DNA of 64,000 nt. Source: G963666705 sp963666705 (lineage in GTDB: Bacteria; Pseudomonadota; Alphaproteobacteria; CADEGL01). The number at the start of each line of letters is the position of its first letter. Position 1 is the first letter of the stretch. Position numbers and translations under genes: made by a program. The notes beneath the pieces are model-generated. The model saw only the letters and a program-made list of their open reading frames with translations. It was not told the origin of the DNA and searched no databases. This document shows positions 24,692 to 32,488 of this stretch, piece after piece. Where the stretch lies: the NCBI GenBank assembly GCA_963666705.2, contig CAXXKO010000024.1, forward strand, positions 248,001-312,000, read 5' to 3'.

Positions 24692-26206
24692 ATGGAAGGC
24701 GGGAGGATGTACACCGTGGACCTATATCTGCGCGTTCGGCTGGCCTGCCATGTTGATGGTCTGAGCCAGCGAGAGGCGGCAAGTCGGTTTGGCATTGCGC
24801 GCGAGACGGTGAGGAAGATGCTGCGGCATTCGGAACCGCCGGGATATCGGCGACGCCAGCCACCGAAACGCCCGAAACTGGCCCCCTTCACGGATATCAT
24901 CGACCGTATTCTGGAGGAGGACCGAACGGTTCACCGTAAGCAGCACCACACGGCGAAGCGTATATTCGAGCGCCTTCGCGACGAACATGGCTTCACGGGC
25001 AAAGAGACCATCGTGAAGGATTACGTTCGGGAACGGCGCCTTCGTCGGCGTGAGATGTTTGTGCCGTTGTCACATCCTCCGGGCCATGCTCGAGCGGACT
25101 TTGGCGAGGCGGATGCGATCATCGCCGGCGTCAAGTATCGGGCGCATTTTTTCGTCATGACACTTCCCCACAGCGATGCCTGCTTCGTTGCGGCCTACCC
25201 GGCGGCGACGACGGAGGCCTGGCTGGACGGGCACAACAGAGCCTTTGTTTTTTTCGGCGGCGTTCCCCAATCGATTCTTTACGACAACGACAAGTGTCTG
25301 GTGTCGCGCATCTTGTCAGATGGCACGCGGCAACGAACGCGGGCGTTCAGCGGGCTGCAGTCCCATTACCTCTTCGAGGACCGCTACGGCCGTCCCGGCA
25401 AGGGTAACGACAAAGGCAATGTGGAGGGGGTGGTCGGCTATGCCCGGCGGAACTTCATGACGCCGCGTCCCCGGTTCGCGAGCTGGGACGCCTTCAATGG
25501 CCACCTGGAAGAGCAATGCCGCAACCGGCAAGGCAACGTCCTGCGCGGCCACCGCGAGAGCATCGGCGAACGGTTTGTGCGTGACCGCGAAGCGTTGAAG
25601 AGGCCACTGCCGGCACCGTTCGACGCGTGCGACAAGCAGGGCACGCGGGTCAACTCGCTGTCCCTGGTGCGCTACCGGACGAATGACTATTCCGTGCCCG
25701 TCGCCTACGGCCATCAGGAAGTCTGGATCCGTGGCTATGTCCACGAGGTGGTTATCGGTTGCGGCGCCGGGATCATTGCCCGACACCCCCGTTCCTACGA
25801 CCGGGAAGACATGGTCTTCGATCCGATCCACTACCTGCCTTTGCTGGAGCACAAGATCGGTGCCCTGGATCAGGCCGCGCCGCTAGCCGGATGGGAACTG
25901 CCTGATGCCTTCCCAACCCTGCGCCGTCTCCTGGAGGCGCGCATGGGCAAGGCCGGCAAGCGGGAATACGTCCAGGTCCTTCGGCTTGTGGAGACCTTCG
26001 ATCTCGAGGTGCTTCACGGCGCGGTGAAGGACGCCCTGCGCCTGGGTGCGATCGGCTACGACGCCGTCAAACACCTTGTGCTGTGCCGTATCGAGCGACG
26101 CCCGCCCAAACTCGACCTGGATATCTATCCCTACCTGCCTCGGGCCAACGTGGCGACCACGGCCGCCGCCAGTTATATGAGCTTGTTGGGTGGAGGCGCG
26201 TCATGA
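24692..26206 (+). CDS. istA: IS21 transposase IstA
   Basis: This 504-residue transposase has an N-terminal helix-turn-helix (LSQREAASRFGIARETVRKML, ~23-43, counted from ATG 24692) and a DDE core. Catalytic positions are expected in HARADFGEAD, VPQSILYDNDKC and GNDKGNVEGVVGYARR. The C-terminal part is typical of IstA (NDYSVPVAYGHQEV). The alternative start ATG 24707 (MYTVDLYLRVR) fits the family N-terminus, but its purine-rich tract is too close. The stop overlaps the istB start (ATGA), which is the normal coupling in this family. Confidence 0.9.
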   Translation: MEGGRMYTVDLYLRVRLACHVDGLSQREAASRFGIARETVRKMLRHSEPPGYRRRQPPKRPKLAPFTDIIDRILEEDRTVHRKQHHTAKRIFERLRDEHGFTGKETIVKDYVRERRLRRREMFVPLSHPPGHARADFGEADAIIAGVKYRAHFFVMTLPHSDACFVAAYPAATTEAWLDGHNRAFVFFGGVPQSILYDNDKCLVSRILSDGTRQRTRAFSGLQSHYLFEDRYGRPGKGNDKGNVEGVVGYARRNFMTPRPRFASWDAFNGHLEEQCRNRQGNVLRGHRESIGERFVRDREALKRPLPAPFDACDKQGTRVNSLSLVRYRTNDYSVPVAYGHQEVWIRGYVHEVVIGCGAGIIARHPRSYDREDMVFDPIHYLPLLEHKIGALDQAAPLAGWELPDAFPTLRRLLEARMGKAGKREYVQVLRLVETFDLEVLHGAVKDALRLGAIGYDAVKHLVLCRIERRPPKLDLDIYPYLPRANVATTAAASYMSLLGGGAS

Positions 26207-26387
26207 CCGATACGCCGCAAGTGTTGCTGGCCCATCACCTCAAGACCCTGAAACTGCCGACGTTCCTGCGCGAATACGACAAGCTGGCCCGCCAATGCGC
26301 CACCGAGGCGCCGACCATGTGCGGTATCTTGTCCGTCTGACCGAGTTGGAACTGTAGCGCACCCGGTTCCTTGGACACAAGTTTGTC

Positions 26388-27293
26388 TCACGCGGCGGTC
26401 CTGATTGAGATCGCGGCGTGCCACGCCTGACGAGCTTGCGCGGGGCTCAGGTAGCCGTTCTTTTCGACGATCCACTGGGCATTGTAGAGTTCGACGAAGT
26501 CGCGGACGGCGTCCCGCAGCTCCGCGATGTTGCGGTAGATGCGACCATGGATGATCTGTTCCTTCAGCGTGCGATTGAACCGCTCGGCGACGCCGTTGGT
26601 CTGGGGCTCGGCGACGAAGGCGTAGGACGGCTGGATGCCCCAGAACTTGATCTGGTTGGTGAAGTGGTCCGACAGATACTGGGAGCCGTGATCCATCCGC
26701 AAGGCCAGCCCCCGCGCCGCGCCGGCGGAGGTCGAGCCATACAGCCCGGCAAGCCCCATGGAGATCGGCTGCAGGGCGGCGAAGCGGTCGCCGCGCTTGC
26801 AGACATGCCAGCCGACACACTCGGCGTTCCAATGCTCGACGGCGGTGAAGATCCAGCCCCAGCCGTCGTCCACCGTGAACACCCGAACGCCATCGGTGCC
26901 CCACATGAGGTTCGGGGCATGAGTGATGATCTCACCGTCATGGGGATTGCCGCCACGGCGGCGGCAGCGATGGGGCGAGAGCAGATTGTTCTCGCGCATC
27001 AGGCGGAGCACCCGCTTGCGGGCAACCCGGATGTCGCGACAGACCCGAAGCCGAGCCCAGACCTTGCGGTAGCCCTCGCCCTCCCAGGGCGATGCCTCCA
27101 GGTCGGCTTCGATCGCCACCAGCAGCGCCTGGTCCGAGATCGCGGGCTTCGGTCCCCGACGCTTTGCCGGCGGCTGCTCGGCGTGCTGGCCGGAGGTCAT
27201 GGCGTAGAACGAGGAGCGGGCCATGCCCCAGGCGGCGCAGACCCGCCGCAGGCCGTAGGCCAGACCCGTGCCGGGCGAGGTGGCGGCACTCAT
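26388..27293 (-). CDS. IS3 family transposase OrfB
   Basis: This is a 301-residue integrase-core (rve) protein. An N-terminal HTH_21-like region (RVCRDIRVARKRVLRLMRE) precedes the DDE core. The first Asp is in LMWGTDGVRVF, the second in RMDHGSQYLSD, and the Glu in TNGVAERFNRTLKEQ. The ATG overlaps the orfA stop (ATGA), so it may be made by reinitiation, or by the programmed frameshift usual in IS3. No lesion is visible. Confidence 0.9.
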   Translation of the reverse strand: MSAATSPGTGLAYGLRRVCAAWGMARSSFYAMTSGQHAEQPPAKRRGPKPAISDQALLVAIEADLEASPWEGEGYRKVWARLRVCRDIRVARKRVLRLMRENNLLSPHRCRRRGGNPHDGEIITHAPNLMWGTDGVRVFTVDDGWGWIFTAVEHWNAECVGWHVCKRGDRFAALQPISMGLAGLYGSTSAGAARGLALRMDHGSQYLSDHFTNQIKFWGIQPSYAFVAEPQTNGVAERFNRTLKEQIIHGRIYRNIAELRDAVRDFVELYNAQWIVEKNGYLSPAQARQAWHAAISIRTAA

Positions 27294-27700
27294 CGCCGCG
27301 ACCTCCGCCGCCCCAAAGGGCCGAAGGTCTCCGTCTTGGCCTCCAGCAGTTCCACCTGCATGGTCAACTCTCCGATCCGCTTCATGGCGCTATCCAGTTC
27401 CGCCTGCACCGGATCGCCCTTGCGTTGCTTGAGCGAGGCGTCGATCCCGCCGATCGCTTTCTCACGCCACTGCTCGAGCCGGAAGATCTCTACGCCCAAC
27501 TGGCGCGACAGAAGTTGCACCGGCTCGTCACGCAAAAGCCGCAGAACGACCTCACGCTTGCGCGCCACCGTCCATCGCTGGCCAAGTCCCAGCGGGCCTG
27601 CCGGCAAAGCCTGGCCTGGGGAAAACGTGGACGAGCCAAGCTCGCCCGCATTTACTACAGGCCCATCAACAGCAACTTTCTTCTCAAAATTATCGGTCAT
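27290..27700 (-). CDS. IS3 family transposase OrfA
   Basis: This 136-residue DNA-binding protein has a helix-turn-helix in QRWTVARKREVVLRLLRDE ... LSRQLGVEIFRLEQWRE, followed by a leucine-rich coiled segment (ELTMQVELLEAKTE). Both are typical of IS3 OrfA. I chose ATG 27700 (MTDNFEKK) because AAGGAGGA lies 7-8 bp upstream. ATG 27721 would place that site inside the gene. Confidence 0.85.
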   Translation of the reverse strand: MTDNFEKKVAVDGPVVNAGELGSSTFSPGQALPAGPLGLGQRWTVARKREVVLRLLRDEPVQLLSRQLGVEIFRLEQWREKAIGGIDASLKQRKGDPVQAELDSAMKRIGELTMQVELLEAKTETFGPLGRRRSRR

Positions 27701-28599
27701 GTTCCGGTCCTCCTTGGACACTTCGATTAAGCCAATTCTGTGTCCAAGGAAATCGGGTCCGACTCAGACCGAGTTGGAACTGATCGACCGTGAGCGCCGC
27801 ATGGTCGAGCGGCGGATCAGACAGGCCAGGTTCCCCGCCGTCAAAAGCCTCGACAGCTTCGACTTCAAGGCCATCGCATCGCTCGACAAGATGCTGGTTC
27901 TGGAGTTGGCGCGATGCGAATACGTCGAGCGTCGTGAGAATATCATCGCGCTCGGCAACAGCGGAACCGGCAAGACCCATATCGCCCTCGGTCTCGGTCT
28001 GGCGGCCTGCCAAAAGGGGCTCTCCGTCGGCTTCCTCACGGCCGCTGCCCTGGTTCATGAACTGATGGAGGCCGGGGATGAAAAACGCCTGTTGCGCCTG
28101 CAGAAGCAACTGGCAAAGTATCACCTTCTGATCATCGACGAACTCGGCTTCGTGCCGCTCTCGAAGACCGGCGCCGAGCTGCTGTTCGAAGTCTTCAGCC
28201 AGCGCTACGAGCGGGGCTCGATCCTGGTGACCTCCAACTTGCCGTTCGATGAGTGGACGGAGATATTCGGCTCGGAACGCCTGACCGGGGCTTTGCTGGA
28301 CCGCCTCACCCACCATGTCCATATCCTGGAAATGAACGGCGAGAGCTATCGTCTCAACCAAAGCCAAAAACGGCGGAAATCCCCAAAAATACCTGCTTGA
28401 CCGCCGGTGCAATGGTTGACCCGGTGGGTCCACAGGAACCTCCCACGCTGCTTCGCTCCGCGTAACGCAAGCGCTACACGAAGCAGCGCGGGTCCCTCCT
28501 ATGGACTACCGGGACAACCCCCCAACACCGCGTACCGCATAACGTTAAGTGGACTAGTTTTGCTCCGCCCGGGTGGACTAATTTGCTCCGCCGTTGACA

Positions 28600-29218
28600 G
28601 GAGGGCCGGCACATCGATGTGGCCATGTTCGACGCCCTCTTCAGCTTCCTGCCGACGGCGCTCTCCCAGCTCCTCTACGCCGGCCAGACGCCGGGCCGGA
28701 TCGGCAACCGGCACCCCCTTTCGACGCCCTTCGGCAGCTTCCGCGCGGCCGATGGCCACGTGGTCATCACCGTCGCCAACGACGCCCTCTTCGCGCGCCT
28801 CGCCGACTGCATGGGCCGGCCCGAGCTCGCCAGCGACCCTCGCTTCCTCCACGACCGGGACCGCACCGACCACGAGCCCGCGCTGCGCGCCATCATCGAG
28901 GGTTGGACGGGGGTGCTGAGCGTCGATGAGGTGGTCGCGGCACTCGAGGCCGCGCGCGTGCCGGCCTCGCCCATCTGGACGGTCGAGGAAGCGGCGGCGA
29001 GCGCGCAGACGGCGTTCCGCCAGCTCCTGACGGTCACCGAGCACCCGGTCGCGGGTGAGATCACCATGATCGAGCAGCCGGTCCATTTCTCCGGCATGGC
29101 GCGCGGTCGCATCGGCCGCGCGCCGTGCCTGGGCGAGCATACGGCGGCGGTGCTCTCGGGCCTCCTCGGCATGGGCGAAGAGGAGATCGCGGCGCTGCGC
29201 GAGGCGGGGGTGATCTAG
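28600..29218 (+). pseudogene. CaiB/BaiF CoA-transferase, C-terminal fragment
   Basis: The frame reads GRHIDVAMFDALFSFLP, LYAGQTPGRIGNRHPLS, FGSFRAADGHVVITVAND and RPELASDPRF, the C-terminal half of family III CoA-transferases (formyl-CoA transferase group). The N-terminal ~180 residues, including the catalytic Asp, are missing because the gene starts at the right end of the IS21 element. A GTG at 28619 could start a 199-residue protein, but it could not be active. The TAG stop is followed at once by a partial copy of the dispersed repeat. Confidence 0.85.
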
Positions 29219-29247
29219 GGCAATTCCAGGCGGGGTGGAACGGCACT
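29219..29247 (-). repeat. Dispersed structured repeat, partial copy
   Basis: ATTCCAGGCGGGGTGGAACG resembles the end segment TTCCAGACGAGGTGGAACCG found at 29454-29474 in copy C. It is the terminal piece of another copy, placed directly after the CoA-transferase stop codon and directly before full copy B. Confidence 0.6.
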
Positions 29248-29364
29248 CATTCTTTGTCGCTCGCAGCAGCGGACCAGGTGGTCCGCGCCTGCGCGGGCGC
29301 GCCGGACGACCGGCGGGCCGCCTTGCGGCCTGGAGCGATTCCAGTCGAGGTGGAAACGCTCTAG
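29248..29364 (-). repeat. Dispersed structured repeat, copy B
   Basis: This 117-bp copy lies in reverse orientation relative to copy A. It runs CATTCTTTGTCGCTCG, then GCGGACCAGGTGGTCCGC, GCCGCCTTGCGGC, and ends CGCTCTAG. It is in exact head-to-tail tandem with copy C. Confidence 0.88.
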
Positions 29365-29480
29365 CATTCTTTGTCGCTCGCAGCAGCGGACCAAGTGGTC
29401 CGCGCCTGCGCGGGCGCGCCGGACGACTGGCGGGCCGCCTTGCGGCCTGGAGCGTTCCAGACGAGGTGGAACCGCTCTAG
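29365..29480 (-). repeat. Dispersed structured repeat, copy C
   Basis: This 116-bp copy is nearly identical to copy B and begins at the base after it. Its terminal CTAG (29477-29480) supplies the TAG stop codon of the Nudix gene on the minus strand. The hairpins GCGGACCAAGTGGTCCGC and GCCGCCTTGCGGC are preserved, with changes confined mostly to loops and flanks. Confidence 0.88.
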
Positions 29481-29908
29481 GCGCGCGCGCCGTCGGCGGC
29501 GAGGCGGATGATCCTCACCGTCTCGTCCCAGAGGCCGTAGCGGTCGAGCTCGTCGATTCTCGCCCAGGACACGGCGGCCGCGTCGTCGCCCGCCACCGGC
29601 TCGCCCGCGACCCAATAGGCCGCGAAATCCACGAGCGTGTAGTGGAAGGCGACCACGCCGGCCGCGTCCCGCTGGATCGAATCGACGACGGCCAGGTGCT
29701 CGCCCAGGCGCACCTCGAGGCCGGTCTCCTCCCGGACCTCGCGCAGGGCCGCCTCGGCCACGGTCTCCCCCAGGTGCTGGGCGCCGCCCGGGATGCTCCA
29801 GTCGCCGGCCTTGGGGGGCTTGCCGCGCTGGATGAGCAGGACTTCGTCGCCGCGCAGAACGACGACGCCGACACCCACATAAGGCCTTTCTGGATAGCTC
29901 CGCTTCAT
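29477..29908 (-). CDS. Nudix hydrolase
   Basis: This 143-residue protein carries a complete Nudix box from about residue 42: GGAQHLGETVAEAALREVRE followed by ETGLEV, matching Gx5Ex7REUxEExGU. Nudix enzymes hydrolyse nucleoside diphosphates linked to another moiety. The short single-domain form could be ADP-ribose pyrophosphatase-like or MutT-like, and the substrate is not readable. The N-terminus MKRSYPERPYVGVGVVVLR is typical. Its stop codon lies in repeat copy C. It is divergent from the flavoprotein gene. Confidence 0.87.
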   Translation of the reverse strand: MKRSYPERPYVGVGVVVLRGDEVLLIQRGKPPKAGDWSIPGGAQHLGETVAEAALREVREETGLEVRLGEHLAVVDSIQRDAAGVVAFHYTLVDFAAYWVAGEPVAGDDAAAVSWARIDELDRYGLWDETVRIIRLAADGARA

Positions 29909-29994
29909 CGCTCCGATCCAACCAGCCCTTGACGGTGAAATCCACCGCTTTCTATATGGTGCCGCACGGGGAGGCGAGAGGATCGGATCGGGCC

Positions 29995-31218
29995 GTGAGC
30001 GCGCAGGACACCATCATCGTCATCGGCGCCGCCCACGCGGGTGGGCGCGTCGTGCAGGCGGCGCGCGGCGCCGGCTTCGACGGGCGCATCCTGCTGGTGG
30101 GCGAGGAGAGTCACGAGCCCTACGAGCGGCCGCCGCTGTCCAAGGCCCTGCTCGTGGGCGAGGGCGGGCATGAGCGGGTCCGGCTCCACGACCCCAACTA
30201 TTTCGGCGAACAGCGTATCGAGCTCCGCCTCGGCGCGCACGCCTCGCGCATCGATCCCACGACGCGCCAGGTCTGGATCGACGGCCGGGCCGAAAGCTAC
30301 GACCGGCTGGTGCTGACGACGGGCGCCCGGGTCCGCACCCTGTCCCTGCCGGGCGTCGAGCTCGCCGGGGTGCACTACTTGCGCACCCTCGACGAATCGC
30401 GCGCCATCCGCGACGCGCTCGGCCCCGGCCGCCGGGCGGTCGTCATCGGCGGCGGCTTCATCGGCCTCGAGACGGCGGCGAGCGCGCGGGCGCGTGGCTG
30501 CGAGGTCACGGTGCTCGAAGTGGCGGACCGCTTGATGGGCCGGGCCGTGGCGCCCGAGGTGGGGGAGTATTTCGCTGGCCTGCACCGCGCCCACGGCGTC
30601 GATGTCCGCCTCGGCGTGGGTATCGAGCGCTTCGAGGGCGCGGGCCGGCTGGAGCGCATCGTCCTCGCCGATGGGGAGGCCGTCCCCGCCGACCTCGCCA
30701 TCATCGGCGTCGGCATCGTGCCCAACGACGATCTCGCGGCCGAGGCGGGGCTCGAGGTCGAGAACGGGATCATCGTGGACGCCTTCGGCCGCACATCGGA
30801 CCCCGATATCTTCGCCGCCGGCGACGTGGCCAGCCAGCCCAACGAGCTGATCGGCCGGCGCATCCGGCTCGAGTCGTACCAGAACGCCCAAGACCAGGGC
30901 ATGGCCGTGGGCCGCAACCTGGCTGGCGAGCCGGCACCCTACAGCGACCGGCTCTGGGTCTGGTCCGACCAGTACGACACCAACCTCCAGATGGTGGGCG
31001 CGCCGGCGGCGTGGGACCGCATCGTCTATCGCGGCGAGCTTGCTTCCGGCAGCTTCTCCGTCTACTACCTCTCGGCCGGCCGGGTGGTCGCGGTCAACGC
31101 CATCAACGCGGGCCGCGAGATGCACGTGGCCGAGCGTATCCTGGCATCGGGTGCCGTCCTGGACCCCGACCTGTTGGCCGATCCGGAGACCAATCTCCGC
31201 AAGCTCCTGAAGGGTTAG
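29995..31218 (+). CDS. FAD-dependent ferredoxin/rubredoxin reductase-type oxidoreductase
   Basis: This is a 407-residue NAD(P)H:ferredoxin (or rubredoxin/putidaredoxin) reductase. The N-terminal FAD-binding motif is VIGAAHAGGRVVQAAR, with Ala for one of the usual glycines. EPYERPPLSKALL is diagnostic of this family. The NAD(P)H-binding motif is VVIGGGFIGLETAASA (~residues 145-160), and the second FAD contact is DIFAAGDVA. A Reductase_C domain ends the protein. The GTG at 29995 has GAGAGGATC upstream and gives family length. ATG 29956 or TTG 29929 would extend it by 13-22 residues. Its electron-carrier partner is not in the window. Confidence 0.88.
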   Translation: MSAQDTIIVIGAAHAGGRVVQAARGAGFDGRILLVGEESHEPYERPPLSKALLVGEGGHERVRLHDPNYFGEQRIELRLGAHASRIDPTTRQVWIDGRAESYDRLVLTTGARVRTLSLPGVELAGVHYLRTLDESRAIRDALGPGRRAVVIGGGFIGLETAASARARGCEVTVLEVADRLMGRAVAPEVGEYFAGLHRAHGVDVRLGVGIERFEGAGRLERIVLADGEAVPADLAIIGVGIVPNDDLAAEAGLEVENGIIVDAFGRTSDPDIFAAGDVASQPNELIGRRIRLESYQNAQDQGMAVGRNLAGEPAPYSDRLWVWSDQYDTNLQMVGAPAAWDRIVYRGELASGSFSVYYLSAGRVVAVNAINAGREMHVAERILASGAVLDPDLLADPETNLRKLLKG

Positions 31219-31219
31219 C

Positions 31220-31777
31220 ATGGAGGAATTGATAGCCGAATACGGCTATCTGGCCGTTGGGGTAGTTGCGTTCTTCGAGGGCGAGACGATCGTGGTCCTG
31301 GGCGGCTTTGCCGCCCATCGCGGGTATATGAGCCTGCCGCTCGTCATGCTGGCGGCCTTCATCGGCACTCTCCTCGGCGACCAGCTCTACTTCTATCTTG
31401 GGCGGCGCTGGGCGCGCGCCCTCCTCGAGCGTCGCCCGGCCTGGCGCGTGCGTGCCGAGCATGTCAGCCGCCTCGTCAACCGCTACGACACGGCTTTCAT
31501 CCTCGGTTTCCGCTTTCTCTACGGCATTCGCACCTTCGCCTCCTTCGGCATGGGCATGTGCGGCGTGCCGCCGCGGCGCTTCCTGCCGCTCAATTTCGTG
31601 GCCGCGGCGATTTGGGCGGTGGCCGTTGCGGGCCTCGGCTACGTCTTCGGCGAGGCCTTCGACCGCATCATCGGCAAGGCCTTCGAGTACGAGATCTACG
31701 GCTTCGCCGTCATTGCCGTTGGCGGCGTCGTGGTCTGGTCCTACTACCGCCTGCGCCGCCGCCGCGCGCGCGCGTGA
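31220..31777 (+). CDS. DedA family (VTT domain) membrane protein
   Basis: This 185-residue inner-membrane protein has an N-terminal re-entrant region (AVGVVAFFEGETIVVLGGF), a glycine-rich core (AAFIGTLLGDQLYFYLGRRWA), the conserved FRFLYGIRTFASFGMGM, and C-terminal hydrophobic helices. DedA proteins act in lipid scrambling or undecaprenyl-phosphate recycling and in envelope homeostasis. The start lies 1 bp after the flavoprotein stop, so the two are probably cotranscribed. Confidence 0.87.
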   Translation: MEELIAEYGYLAVGVVAFFEGETIVVLGGFAAHRGYMSLPLVMLAAFIGTLLGDQLYFYLGRRWARALLERRPAWRVRAEHVSRLVNRYDTAFILGFRFLYGIRTFASFGMGMCGVPPRRFLPLNFVAAAIWAVAVAGLGYVFGEAFDRIIGKAFEYEIYGFAVIAVGGVVVWSYYRLRRRRARA

Positions 31778-31795
31778 TTTTTAAGGTGTAGCACA

Positions 31796-32083
31796 TCAGA
31801 AAATCCTTTCGATGTCCCGCGACCCATGCAGGACGCGCGCAAGTTCGATGCCGCCATCGATGGGTCGATAGAACACGATATAGGCGCCGATAGGGAAGCT
31901 AAGAACTTTTCCGCCTAAATCCTCGCGGCGCCGTCCGATGCCAGGAAAGTTTGCGAGGGTGCGGCAAGAGTTTTCCACCTGGTCGAGCCACGCATCGGCG
32001 GTCCGCAAGTCGTCTGTGGCGATGTAGGCCCAAATATCGGCAAGGTCGCGCGACGCGGCCCGTGATAAGGTGACGGTCGCCAT
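31796..32083 (-). CDS. parE: RelE/ParE family toxin
   Basis: This 95-residue protein has the ParE/RelE fold pattern: MATVTLSRAASRDLADIWAYI at the N-terminus, FPGIGRRREDLGGKV, and the C-terminal IVFYRPIDGGIELARVLHGSRD typical of ParE. ParE toxins inhibit DNA gyrase; RelE members cleave mRNA. The antitoxin gene lies immediately upstream and their ends overlap by one base (TAATG). Confidence 0.87.
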   Translation of the reverse strand: MATVTLSRAASRDLADIWAYIATDDLRTADAWLDQVENSCRTLANFPGIGRRREDLGGKVLSFPIGAYIVFYRPIDGGIELARVLHGSRDIERIF

Positions 32084-32355
32084 TACCCTTTCTTCGCGCG
32101 TTGACGTTCAAGGGTGCGGCGTCCTTCCGATTTTATCGAATTGATATCGAGTGGTCTTCCGAGGCCCGCGTCAAGTTCCTCGATTCCTTCGTCGATATCA
32201 CAGCGAAGCGCATCCAGCTTGCGCTCGCGCAGCCTGTCGCGGTCGTCGAGCAGGCGCAATGCCTCTCGCACCACTTCGCTAGCGGAACCGTATAAGCCGC
32301 TATCGACCTTTTCCCTGATTAATTCTTCGAGCTTGGAAGTGAGTGATACGTTCAT
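32083..32355 (-). CDS. parD: ParD-like antitoxin
   Basis: This 90-residue protein has an N-terminal ribbon-helix-helix DNA-binding domain (MNVSLTSKLEELIREKVDSG) and the family signature YGSASEVVREALRLLDDRD. The disordered, charged C-terminus would wrap the toxin. I chose ATG 32355, which matches ParD N-termini and has GGAGC 9-10 bp upstream. An upstream ATG at 32385 is in frame but unlikely. ParD normally represses its own promoter, which should lie in the AT-richer stretch 32356-32450. Confidence 0.88.
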   Translation of the reverse strand: MNVSLTSKLEELIREKVDSGLYGSASEVVREALRLLDDRDRLRERKLDALRCDIDEGIEELDAGLGRPLDINSIKSEGRRTLERQRAKKG

Positions 32356-32385
32356 GTCCGGCGAGCTCCATACTGTATGCCTCAA

Positions 32386-32488
32386 TATAACAATATATGC
32401 TAAAGTTTGTTATTTTCAGCAAATCATCACACCGTCAGTGGGCGCTCATCCATCATGGCGAGGTCGATGCACCCGCGCAGAGACGCCG
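32386..32488. other. AT-rich intergenic stretch upstream of parDE
   Basis: About 100 bp, markedly richer in A+T than the surroundings at 32386-32440 (CAATATAACAATATATGC). It probably contains the parDE promoter and operator. CAATATA/AACAATATA repeats could be a ribbon-helix-helix operator. No gene is seen. Confidence 0.45.

Larger units (their letters stand above)
26353..27766 (-). mobile_element. IS3-family insertion sequence nested in istB (1414 bp)
   Basis: The terminal inverted repeats are TGTAGCGCACCCGGTT then CCTTGGACACA on the left, and TGAGTCGGACCCGATTT then CCTTGGACACA read inward from the right. Both have TG...CA ends. The flanks share GACCGAGTTGGAAC (26339-26352 and 27767-27780), a 14-bp duplication that is long for IS3. 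Two overlapping ORFs (orfA, orfB) lie on the minus strand. Confidence 0.88.
26203..28400 (+). pseudogene. istB: IS21 helper ATPase IstB, frameshifted and split by an IS3 element
   Basis: The 5' part (26203-26352) begins MTDTPQVLLAHHLKTLKLP. One base is missing in the GAGGCGCC stretch near 26310, so the frame hits TGA at 26338. In the corrected frame it continues DHVRYLVRLTELEL up to the IS3 insertion at 26353. The 3' part (27767-28400) resumes TELELIDRERRMVERRIRQ and holds the Walker A motif GNSGTGKTH, the Walker B region LLIIDELGF, and SNLPFDEW. Both lesions must have followed insertion of a functional element. Confidence 0.88.
24593..28599 (+). mobile_element. IS21-family insertion sequence, carrying a nested IS3 element
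   Basis: The element starts TGAGAACGGCGG then CAAATTAGTCCAC, and ends with the inverted counterpart GTGGACTAATTTG then CCGCCGTTGACA, giving the 5'-TG...CA-3' ends of IS21. A second internal copy of the terminal motif lies at the right end (GTGGACTAGTTTTGC). istA is intact. istB is broken. The flanks do not match: amtB lies on the left and a CoA-transferase gene on the right. No target duplication exists, so the locus has been rearranged. Confidence 0.85.

Noticed and set aside
21461..28599. Composite transposon or integrative island with cargo
   Set aside because: The four IS elements are of different families, each with its own target repeats or broken flanks; no shared ends and no cargo genes beyond truncated host genes.
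29248..29480. CRISPR array at the two tandem repeat copies
   Set aside because: The repeats are ~116 bp with no spacers between them; no cas genes are present.
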